NCBI RefSeq assembly: GCF_018614135.1
Contig: NZ_JAGGOW010000111.1
Span: 1-39,508, forward strand
Direction: 5' to 3'
From: Streptomyces sp. ISL-66
Lineage (GTDB): Bacteria > Actinomycetota > Actinomycetes > Streptomycetales > Streptomycetaceae
Length of the DNA: 39,508 nt
Below, piece by piece: positions 33,048 to 39,508 of the stretch; positions within the stretch are counted from its first letter, which is position 1, and the number at the start of each line of letters is the position of its first letter. Below the pieces are notes generated by a model that saw only the letters and a program-made list of their open reading frames with translations, searched no databases and was not told where the DNA came from. Position numbers and translations under genes: made by a program.

Positions 33048-33529
33048 TCAGGGCCGAGCCCCGGCGTCGAGCCCCAGGCGTCGTGCGTCCCGTTCCGGGC
33101 GGATGGCCGCCAGGGCGAAGGCGCCTGCCGTGAGCATGGCCGCGCCGGCGACGAGAAACGCCTGGGTGTAGCCGGCGGCCGGGGTGTCGGCCGCGTCGAT
33201 GAGGTGGCCGGTCAGGAACGGTGCCACGAGGCCCGGCAGGGTGCCGATACCGAACACGGCGCCCCGCTGGGCAGGGGGGACGACCTCCGCGGTCGTCATG
33301 TAGTGGAGGGGGATGGCGATCGCGGTGCCGCCGAAGGCCAGCGCGATCAGTACGAGCCGCGGACCGGAGGCGTCGACGAACGGGAACGCCGCCATCGCGC
33401 ACCCCGCCACGCACACGGCGATGCTCTGCGTCGCCCCGCTGGACCAACGGCTGCTCACGCCACGGGATTTCAGCGCGTCCACGAACGGGGAGACCGCCAG
33501 CAACAGCACGAGACCGAAGCCGGACATGA
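33048..33529 (-). pseudogene. C-terminal half of an MFS transporter
   Basis: About 160 residues with five to six membrane helices: FGLVLLLAVSPFVDAL, LVLIALAFGGTAIAIPLHYM, PPAQRGAVFGIGTLPGLVAPFLTG and AFLVAGAAMLTAGAFALAAI. The pattern is that of the last half of a major facilitator. The frame opens at 33527 without a ribosome binding site, and the N-terminal half is absent; upstream sequence belongs to something else. A broken transporter. Confidence 0.7.
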
Positions 33530-33798
33530 CACTGATGGCGGTCGTTGGACCTGCCGGGCGTCGTCGTCATCGGCCCGCTGCCGGGTGACACCGCGATCAG
33601 CTCGACATTCAGCGGCGGCGTACTGGCTTCCTCCGCCCAGGCGGGCCGCGCCCTCGAAGTCCTCGACCTCCTCGGCTCCGACACGGCGACGAGAGCCGCC
33701 CGCGCGAGGGGCATGCGGGCGCCCGGGGACTAGGGCGTGCATCTGGTCGCGATCAAGGAGATGGTGAGGAGTTGGTTCTCCCTGCACGACACGGCGGA
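33530..33798. other. debris between MFS fragment and cupin gene
   Basis: A plus-strand frame (33545-33733, LPGVVVIGPLPGDTAISSTFSGG as two short blocks) resembles the C-terminal end of an FAD-dependent oxidoreductase, but it is too short and has no start signal. No promoter or terminator seen. Confidence 0.3.
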
Positions 33799-34353
33799 TC
33801 ACGTCCGCCACTGGTGGTCGGGCAGGAAGCGCACGTCGTACTGCTCGGGGACACTGGCGAACTTGTGGGGTTCCGGGACGACCGGCTGGTGCGGCAGGCC
33901 GAGTTGCTCGGCGGGTGCGCCGAGGTTCTCGAAGAACCGCTCGAAGGTGCCGGCAGGACCGGCGGCGACGCCGACGACCTGGCTGTGGTGGCGCTCCATG
34001 CGGTAGGCGTGCCGGCAGTTCTTCGGCACGAAGCCGAAGTCGCCGGGTACGAGCAGCTTCTCCTGCTGGTTGCCCTCGGTGTCCTCGACGAACAGCCGGA
34101 CGGCCCCGTGGGTGACGTAGAAGATCTCGTGGGTGTCGGTGTGCAGATGGGTCGGGATGAGGTCGCCCTTGGGACCTTCGACGGTGAAGAAGTTGAAGGT
34201 GTTCTCGGTCTGCTCAGCGCCCGCGTAGATGGTGATCAGGTCACCGAAGAGATGGGCGCGGTCCCCCTCGCCCTTCTCGATGAAGTAGGGCTTGCCCGGC
34301 TCCGCGGGTATCCGTGATGCCTGCCGGTAGCGGGTGGCGTACTCCAGGGTCAT
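33799..34353 (-). CDS. monocupin dioxygenase, quercetinase-like
   Basis: 184 aa from the ATG at 34353 with GGGAGA upstream. One cupin domain: metal motif THLHTDTHE with H69, H71 and E76, and H115 in the second motif (NCRHAYRM). As I recall, this 3-His-1-Glu set has the same numbering as the nickel/cobalt quercetinase QueD of Streptomyces sp. FLA, which also has a single cupin and similar length. The enzyme would open the flavonol ring with release of CO. It is divergent from a MarR regulator with a palindrome between them, as for substrate-induced catabolic genes. Another cupin dioxygenase remains possible. Confidence 0.78.
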   Translation of the reverse strand: MTLEYATRYRQASRIPAEPGKPYFIEKGEGDRAHLFGDLITIYAGAEQTENTFNFFTVEGPKGDLIPTHLHTDTHEIFYVTHGAVRLFVEDTEGNQQEKLLVPGDFGFVPKNCRHAYRMERHHSQVVGVAAGPAGTFERFFENLGAPAEQLGLPHQPVVPEPHKFASVPEQYDVRFLPDHQWRT

Positions 34354-34384
34354 GCGTTCTCCCGTGATCCGACTCCGTCATGAA

Positions 34385-34413
34385 TGTCAGGTACCCTGAC
34401 ACGAGAGGGTGTC
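34385..34413. promoter_or_regulatory. operator palindromes in the cupin-marR gap
   Basis: TGTCAGG-TAC-CCTGACA (34385-34401) has perfect 7-base arms. A second inverted pair, GACAC (34398-34402) and GTGTC (34409-34413), overlaps it. MarR proteins bind such 16-20-base palindromes. The site is 32 bases from the cupin start and about 70 from marR, so one dimer could control both. Confidence 0.65.
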
Positions 34414-34470
34414 GTTAATCAAGCGCCGGGTACGAGCCCGCCCCCGGCCCCGGCCCATCGTGAGGAACAG

Positions 34471-34914
34471 ATGCAGTCCACCCGCCGCAACCTTCCGCAG
34501 TTGCTCGAAGAGGCCCGGCGCTGGTTCGAAGAGGGGCTGCTGGCAGCCCTGGAGGCAGCCGGAGCCGTGCCGGTGTCCGCGACGCAAGCACGGCTCTTCG
34601 CCGTGCTGGACGACGAGGGCACCACGGTCTCCGAGCTGGCCCGGCGCATGGGCGTCACCCGGCAGACCGCGCACCAGGCCGTACACGGCCTGGTCGCCAC
34701 CGGACTGCTCGAGCAGGTCCCGGACCCCGCGTCGGCCCGGCAGCGGCTCATCCGGCGCACCCGGGACGGGGAGCGCGCACACCGCCGGGCCCGCGCCATC
34801 CTTGACCGGCTGGAAGGGCAACTCGCCGAGCGGATCGGACAGGAAACGGTCGAAGCCCTGCGGGCGGCGCTGCAAACTCCGTGGGGCCCGCCGACGCCCT
34901 TGAATCGCCCTTGA
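34471..34914 (+). CDS. MarR-family transcription regulator
   Basis: 147 aa from the ATG at 34471 with GTGAGGA five bases upstream; the longer frame to 34384 would run over the operator. Winged helix with TTVSELARRMGVTRQTAHQAVHGL (shown here as the recognition region, about 50-73), wing near 80-100 and dimer helices at both ends. Likely represses the divergent cupin gene and itself until a small aromatic ligand binds. It converges on aroC with 19 bases between. Confidence 0.88.
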   Translation: MQSTRRNLPQLLEEARRWFEEGLLAALEAAGAVPVSATQARLFAVLDDEGTTVSELARRMGVTRQTAHQAVHGLVATGLLEQVPDPASARQRLIRRTRDGERAHRRARAILDRLEGQLAERIGQETVEALRAALQTPWGPPTPLNRP

Positions 34915-34933
34915 CGCCGTACGGGTGGGACGC

Positions 34934-36118
34934 TCAGCGGATCTGGAGATTTTCGAGGTACGACCGCACGTTGCGCCGTGTCTCACCGACGCTGTCCCCG
35001 CCGAACTTCTCGGCCACCGCGTCCGCCAGTACCAAGGCCACCATGGCCTCCGCCACGATGCCGGCCGCCGGAACGGCACACACGTCGGACCGCTGATGGT
35101 GCGCCGCGGCCACCTCGCCGGTCGCCACGTCGATCGTCGCCAGCGCGCGCGGAACCGTCGCGATCGGCTTCATCGCCGCCCGTACGCGCAGCAGTTCACC
35201 CGTGGACATGCCGCCCTCCGTGCCGCCCGCCCGACCGGTCGTACGCCTCACGCCGTCGGCGGTCCGCACGATCTCGTCATGCGCCTTCGATCCCGGCACC
35301 CGCGCCAGATCGAATCCGTCGCCGACCTCGACGCCCTTGATCGCCTGAATGCCCATCAACGCACCTGCGAGCCGCGAGTCCAACCGCCGGTCCCAGTGCG
35401 TGAACGAGCCGAGACCCACCGGCACGTCATACGCCAGCACCTCGACCACACCACCGAGGGTGTCGCCGTCCTTGTGGGCCTGGTCGATCTCCGCGACCAT
35501 CGCCTTCGACGCCTCCGCATCCAGGCAGCGCACCGGATCCTCATCCAGCCTCGCCTCGTCGCAGGGCTTGGGCAGCACACCGTACGGAGCTCTGGCCGCG
35601 GCCAGCTCCACCACGTGCGAGACGATCTCGATGCCGGTCGTCTGCTTCAGGTAGGACCTGGCCACCGCGCCCAGCGCCACCCGCGCCGCGGTCTCCCGCG
35701 CACTGGCCCGCTCAAGAACCGGACGGGCGTCGGCCAGCGCGTACTTCTGCATACCGGCGAGATCCGCATGACCGGGGCGGGGGCGGGTCAACGGCGCGTT
35801 GCGCGCCAACCGGGCCAGCTCCCCGGGATCCACCGGATCGGCCGCCATCACCTTTTCCCACTTGGGCCACTCGGTGTTGCCCACCATGATCGCGACGGGG
35901 CCTCCCATCGTCAGGCCGTGCCGCACACCGCCCAGGAAGGTGACTTCGTCCCTCTCGAACTTCATCCGGGCGCCGCGCCCGTGACCCAGCCGCCGCCTGG
36001 CCAACGCGTCCGCCACCATCTCCGTGGTGATCGGCACACCAGAGGGAAGCCCCTCCAGCGTCGCGACGAGTGCGGGTCCGTGTGACTCCCCCGCGGTCAG
36101 CCAGCGCAGCCTGCTCAA
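34934..36118 (-). CDS. aroC: chorismate synthase
   Basis: 394 aa. Makes chorismate from EPSP, the last common step of aromatic biosynthesis, using reduced FMN. The TTG at 36118 is taken as the start: it has AGGAG upstream and gives the usual opening LSRLRWLTAGESHGPAL (TTG read as Met). Motifs intact: active His in GESHGP, RRLGHGRGARM, RPGHADL, ERASARETAARVA, KPIATVP and HHQRSDVCAVP. The start overlaps the stop of the upstream transketolase-like gene (TTGA), which differs from a primary-metabolism aroC locus (normally beside aroK and aroB). Probably a second copy serving a biosynthetic cluster. Confidence 0.9.
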   Translation of the reverse strand: MSRLRWLTAGESHGPALVATLEGLPSGVPITTEMVADALARRRLGHGRGARMKFERDEVTFLGGVRHGLTMGGPVAIMVGNTEWPKWEKVMAADPVDPGELARLARNAPLTRPRPGHADLAGMQKYALADARPVLERASARETAARVALGAVARSYLKQTTGIEIVSHVVELAAARAPYGVLPKPCDEARLDEDPVRCLDAEASKAMVAEIDQAHKDGDTLGGVVEVLAYDVPVGLGSFTHWDRRLDSRLAGALMGIQAIKGVEVGDGFDLARVPGSKAHDEIVRTADGVRRTTGRAGGTEGGMSTGELLRVRAAMKPIATVPRALATIDVATGEVAAAHHQRSDVCAVPAAGIVAEAMVALVLADAVAEKFGGDSVGETRRNVRSYLENLQIR

Positions 36119-37344
36119 AAGTTCTCCTTCGTCATGTCCCCTACACCGAAGGGGCCGGTCTCGAACACCGGGAGCTTCTCCTCCCGGCCGGCCGGTAGTT
36201 CGCCGACGCGGTTGCGGTCGAACTCGGCTGCGCGCTCCGGGTTGGCGGTACGCCACGCGGCGAAGGACTTCTCCCACGTGGTCCTGGCCTGGGCGCCCCG
36301 GTGGAGGGCCCCACGGGTGTGGGCGATGACCTCGTCGGGGACCTCGAAGACCTGCTCCGGGTCGAAGCCGGGGACGCGCTCGGTGGCGGCGACCTCTTCG
36401 TCGCCGAGCGCCGATCCGTGCCCGGCCTCCGTGCTCCGAGCGTGCACGGCCTCCGCGCCCTGAGCCTTCGGGGCCGGCCAGGCGATGGTCGAGCGCATCG
36501 CGATGAGCGACGGGCGCTCGGTATCGGCCTTGGCGGCCTCGATCGCCGCGTACAGGGCGGCCGGGTCGAGGTCGCCGTCGTTCTTGGGCCGTACGCGCTG
36601 GACGTGCCAGCCGTACGCCTCGTAGCGCTCGAGGGTGTCCTCGGAGATCGCCGTCCCGGTGTCGGTGTCGGTGTCAGTGTCAGTGTCACCCTCGATCCAG
36701 AGGTGGTGGTCGTCCCACAGCAAGATCAGGTTGCCGAGCTTCTGCTGCCCGGCCATCGACGACGCCTCGGCGCAGATGCCCTCCTGGAGGCAGTCGTCAT
36801 CGGCGACGGCGTAGACGTAGTGGTCGAACGGCGAGGTGCCCGGGGCCGCCTCGGGATCGAACAGGCCGCGCTCGTAGCGGGCGGCCACGGCCAGGCCCAC
36901 CGCATGGGCAACGCCCTGGCCCACCGGGTCCGAAGTGGTCCCGACGCCGGTCGTGTGCCCGTGCTCGGGGTGAGCGGGCGTCTTCGAAGCCCAGGTACGG
37001 AAGGCCTCCAGGCAGTCCGGCTCCAGGCCGAAACCGGCCAGGTACAGCTGTATGTGGAGCGTCAGGGACGAGTAGCGGCCCGCGGACAGGACGAACCGGT
37101 CGCGCCCCGTCCAGTCGGCGTCCGCAGGGTCGTGGCGCATCACCTTGTGGAAGAGGGTGTACGCGGCGGGGGCCAGTCTCATCGCCGTACCGGGGTGGCC
37201 GTCACCGGCCTTCCGTACGGCGCCGGCGGCCAGGACGCGGACGGTGTCAACCGCGCGCTGGTCCCCTGCGGACCACTCGAACCGGGCGCGGAGGGGAGGG
37301 AGCACGGGGCCCGTGCAGGTCATGAACGGGGCTGTGCGGGTCAT
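36115..37344 (-). CDS. truncated, motif-degenerate transketolase N-terminal half
   Basis: 409 aa versus about 690 for a full transketolase. ATG at 37344 has GGGAGA about ten bases upstream. The TPP-binding N-terminal domain is clear (GHPGTAMRLAPAAYTLF, RHDPADADWTGRDRFVLSAG, PVGQGVAHAVG, FDPEAAPGTSPFDHY). Yet key sites differ from the norm: SAGH is SAGRY, the SDGD magnesium/TPP motif is ADDDC, and YDDN is WDDHH. The chain stops after EEKLPVFETG, where the middle domain would begin, with a short unrelated tail (PFGVGDMTKENF). So catalysis is doubtful unless a C-terminal half is supplied elsewhere. It overlaps aroC by four bases. Transketolase supplies erythrose-4-phosphate to the shikimate pathway. 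Confidence 0.8.
   Translation of the reverse strand: MTRTAPFMTCTGPVLPPLRARFEWSAGDQRAVDTVRVLAAGAVRKAGDGHPGTAMRLAPAAYTLFHKVMRHDPADADWTGRDRFVLSAGRYSSLTLHIQLYLAGFGLEPDCLEAFRTWASKTPAHPEHGHTTGVGTTSDPVGQGVAHAVGLAVAARYERGLFDPEAAPGTSPFDHYVYAVADDDCLQEGICAEASSMAGQQKLGNLILLWDDHHLWIEGDTDTDTDTDTGTAISEDTLERYEAYGWHVQRVRPKNDGDLDPAALYAAIEAAKADTERPSLIAMRSTIAWPAPKAQGAEAVHARSTEAGHGSALGDEEVAATERVPGFDPEQVFEVPDEVIAHTRGALHRGAQARTTWEKSFAAWRTANPERAAEFDRNRVGELPAGREEKLPVFETGPFGVGDMTKENF
36658..36688. repeat. hexanucleotide tandem repeat inside the transketolase-like gene
   Basis: About five units of GTCGGT/GTCAGT (plus strand) code for an Asp-Thr repeat (DTDTDTDTDT) next to the degenerate metal site. Such repeats slip easily; units of six keep the frame. 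Confidence 0.75.
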
Positions 37345-37431
37345 GGGCAAAACGTCTCCCTAGCTCAAGATCGCGGACTCGGATCGCGCGCGAACGGGTC
37401 GCCGCGCGTGGACGGTCACGGCGGATCCCGC

Positions 37432-38349
37432 CTACTGGTCCGCGGGGTGGGTGGGCAGACTCAGCCGGCGGTGGATGTCCAGTGCCGCGGTGGACTGGTT
37501 GAGGGTGATGTAGTGCAGCCCTGGCGCGCCTTGGTCCAGGAGGTGTTGCGCCAGTTCGGTGGCGTGCTCGACGCCGACGCGGTGGGCCTCGTCGGGGTCG
37601 TGCCGGGCGGCGTGCAGACGGCGGGCGAGGTCCGGCGGGAACGCGGCGTCGCTCAGTGCGGCGAAGCGGCGGATCTGGTCGTACCGGGTGGCGGGCATGA
37701 TCTCCGGGATGACCGGGGTGTCGCACCCGGCGGCGGCCAGCCGGTCGCGCAGCCGGAAATAGTCCTCTGCGCGGAAGAACATCTGGGTGACGGCGTAGTC
37801 GGCGCCCGCCCGGCATTTGGCGACGAAGTGCCGGATGTCGCTCTCCCAGTCGGGTGAGCGGGGGTGGCGTTCGGGAAAGGCGGCGACCGCGATGCTGAAG
37901 TCGCCCAGCTCCCGCACCAGCCGGACCAGGTCCACCGCGTGGTCGAGACCGCCCGGGTGAGGAGTCCACGGCCCCCTCGGGTCACCGGGCGGATCGCCTC
38001 GCAGGACGAGTACGTCGCGTACGCCCGCATCGGCGTAGCGCCCGATGATCCGGCGGAGTTCGGCCACCGAGTGGCCGACCGCGGTGAGGTGGGCGACGGG
38101 ACGCAGGGTGGTGTGCTCCGCGATGCGCTGGGTGAGGTCGGTGGTCCGTTCCCGCGAGGACCCGCCCGCCCCGTACGTGACGGAGACGAAGGACGGGTCG
38201 ACGGCCTCGACCCGGCGCAGGGCCTGCCACAGCACGCGTTCGCCCTGGCCCGTCTTGGGCGGGAAGAACTCGAAGGAGTACGAACGGTGGCCGGCCGCGA
38301 TCAGGGCGGCCGGGCCCGGGCTCGTGCGGGGCCGTGTGAGGGTGCTCAT
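37432..38349 (-). CDS. metF: methylenetetrahydrofolate reductase
   Basis: 305 aa, FAD-dependent TIM barrel that makes 5-methyl-THF, the methyl donor for methionine. Motifs: SFEFFPPKTG near residue 24, FVSVTYGAGGS (about 54), LVLRGDPP (about 115), and VTQMFFRAEDYFRL (about 190). ATG at 38349 overlaps the stop of the adenosine kinase-like gene (ATGA). With metK and the kinase it would rebuild methionine and SAM for methylation reactions. Confidence 0.93.
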   Translation of the reverse strand: MSTLTRPRTSPGPAALIAAGHRSYSFEFFPPKTGQGERVLWQALRRVEAVDPSFVSVTYGAGGSSRERTTDLTQRIAEHTTLRPVAHLTAVGHSVAELRRIIGRYADAGVRDVLVLRGDPPGDPRGPWTPHPGGLDHAVDLVRLVRELGDFSIAVAAFPERHPRSPDWESDIRHFVAKCRAGADYAVTQMFFRAEDYFRLRDRLAAAGCDTPVIPEIMPATRYDQIRRFAALSDAAFPPDLARRLHAARHDPDEAHRVGVEHATELAQHLLDQGAPGLHYITLNQSTAALDIHRRLSLPTHPADQ

Positions 38350-39356
38350 CGGTGGGCCCCGCCACCCGCGGGGGTGCCTTCCGGCCGGCCGCCGTGGTCA
38401 CCGAGGGGATGCGCGTCCGCCCCGTAGGCGGTGCGGAGCAGTTCGCGTACCCCCTCCGGCGTGGTGTCGTACGTCTGCGTGCCCACGGCCGACAGCGCGA
38501 GCGAGGCCATCACCGAGCCCGTCTGCGCACAGCGCACGGAGGTGTGCCCTGCGGCGAGGGCGGCCAGGTAGCCGGCCCGGAAGGCGTCGCCGACGCCGGT
38601 CGGGTCGACGACGGCGTCCGTGGGGACGGCGGAGACGTCCTCCGCCGGGCTGCCCGCCCGTTCGATGCGGCTGCCCTTCTCGCCGAGCGTGGTGATCCAC
38701 GTGCCGACCCGCCGCAGTACCTCGGTGTGGGTCCAGCCGGTCTTGCGCAGCAGCAGTTCGTGCTCGTACTCGTTGGTGAACAACAGGTGTGCCCCGTCGG
38801 TGAGTTCTCGGATCTCAGGGCCTTCCAGACGGGCCAGTTGCTGGGCCGGGTCGGCGGCGTAGGGAATCTCGAGGGCGCGGCAGGCCCGGGTGTGGCGGAG
38901 CATCGCCGCCGGGGCGTCGGCCCCGATCAGTACCAGGTCGGCCCTGCCGCACCGGTTCATCACGTCGACGAGGTCTATGTCGGCCGCCTCCGCCATCGCA
39001 CCCGCGTAGAAGGAGGCGAGTTGGTTGCCGTCCGGGTCCGTGGTGCACAGGAAGCGGGCCGTGTGCCGGGTCTCGGAGGCGTGCACCGCCGAGGTGCGGA
39101 CGCCCAGCTCCGCGAGCCGGCGGCCGTAGTCCCGGAAGTCCCGGCCGACGGCCGCGACGAGCAGCGGACGGTGGCCGAGTCGGGCCAGACCGTAGGCGAT
39201 GTTGGCGGCGACGCCGCCGTCCCGGATCTCCAGGGTGTCGACGAGGAAGGACAGGGATATCCGGTCCAGCTTGTCGGCCAGGAGTTGGTCGCTGATGCGT
39301 CCGGGGAAGGTCATGAGGTGGTCGGTGGCGACCGATCCTGTGACGGCTATGCGCAC
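38346..39356 (-). CDS. PfkB-family carbohydrate/adenosine kinase
   Basis: 336 aa from a GTG at 39356, one base after the metK stop, with GGGGGTG upstream. Ribokinase fold: N-terminal VTGSVATDHLMTFPGR, GGVAANIAYGLARLG substrate lid region, and the PfkB signature DPTGVGDAFRAGYLAAL with the catalytic Asp (near 255). Actinobacterial proteins of this type beside metK/metF act as adenosine kinases, clearing the adenosine left by SAM-dependent methylation; the substrate is inferred from context. Confidence 0.85.
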   Translation of the reverse strand: MRIAVTGSVATDHLMTFPGRISDQLLADKLDRISLSFLVDTLEIRDGGVAANIAYGLARLGHRPLLVAAVGRDFRDYGRRLAELGVRTSAVHASETRHTARFLCTTDPDGNQLASFYAGAMAEAADIDLVDVMNRCGRADLVLIGADAPAAMLRHTRACRALEIPYAADPAQQLARLEGPEIRELTDGAHLLFTNEYEHELLLRKTGWTHTEVLRRVGTWITTLGEKGSRIERAGSPAEDVSAVPTDAVVDPTGVGDAFRAGYLAALAAGHTSVRCAQTGSVMASLALSAVGTQTYDTTPEGVRELLRTAYGADAHPLGDHGGRPEGTPAGGGAHR

Positions 39357-39357
39357 G

Positions 39358-39508
<151 letters not shown>

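Overview
The base composition (high GC, lower in the first half), the frequent GTG/TTG starts, the 4-bp overlapping start/stop pairs and the gene families point to a Streptomyces or close relative. I did not run any search; family names come from recognising motifs in the translations.

Layout. (1) 1-1071: an intact IS481-family insertion sequence with 28-bp terminal inverted repeats, inserted in a CTAG-type target. (2) 1072-4165 (minus strand): a signalling cassette. It holds a 51-aa two-helix membrane peptide, a Crp/Fnr regulator with a cyclic-nucleotide pocket, a class III nucleotidyl-cyclase-like protein, and a STAND-like partner cut by the IS. The cyclase tail and the partner N-terminus share a short MGNVGxDFTY motif, which suggests homotypic (possibly amyloid-type) pairing. 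(3) 4371-9663 (plus): a double-HTH protein with an FtsK-like C-terminal P-loop domain, then an unusual fusion of STAND-type ATPase, TPR region and GT4 glycosyltransferase. (4) 9664-12260: a corA 3' remnant whose 3' tip reappears 2 kb downstream, bracketing a zinc-ribbon gene of unknown function. (5) 12259-22798: a large unknown helical protein and a Wadjet-type jetABCD operon, with jetD broken by an apparent frameshift. (6) 22799-26900: debris made of a nuclease-like N-terminal fragment, a second copy of a short repeat also found at 6.1 kb, a DUF4236-like protein and a frameshifted RHS/YD-repeat pseudogene.

(7) 26932-29035: a complete dihydroxyacetone kinase operon dhaKLM (PTS type). (8) 29355-32973: a regulatory operon of XRE regulator, ImmA/IrrE metallopeptidase, MAB_1171c-like membrane protein and cytochrome P450. 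(9) 33048-34914: an MFS fragment, then a quercetinase-like monocupin divergent from a MarR regulator with a palindromic operator between them. (10) 34934-39508 (minus): a tightly coupled run of metK (partial), adenosine kinase-like pfkB, metF, a truncated and motif-degenerate transketolase N-half, and a second-type aroC. This looks like a SAM-recycling plus shikimate-supply module at the edge of a biosynthetic cluster.

Regions 2-5 read as a defence island with mobile-element scars. The most novel candidates are the Crp/cyclase/STAND cassette with its shared motif and Crp-like operator, and the STAND-TPR-GT4 fusion.
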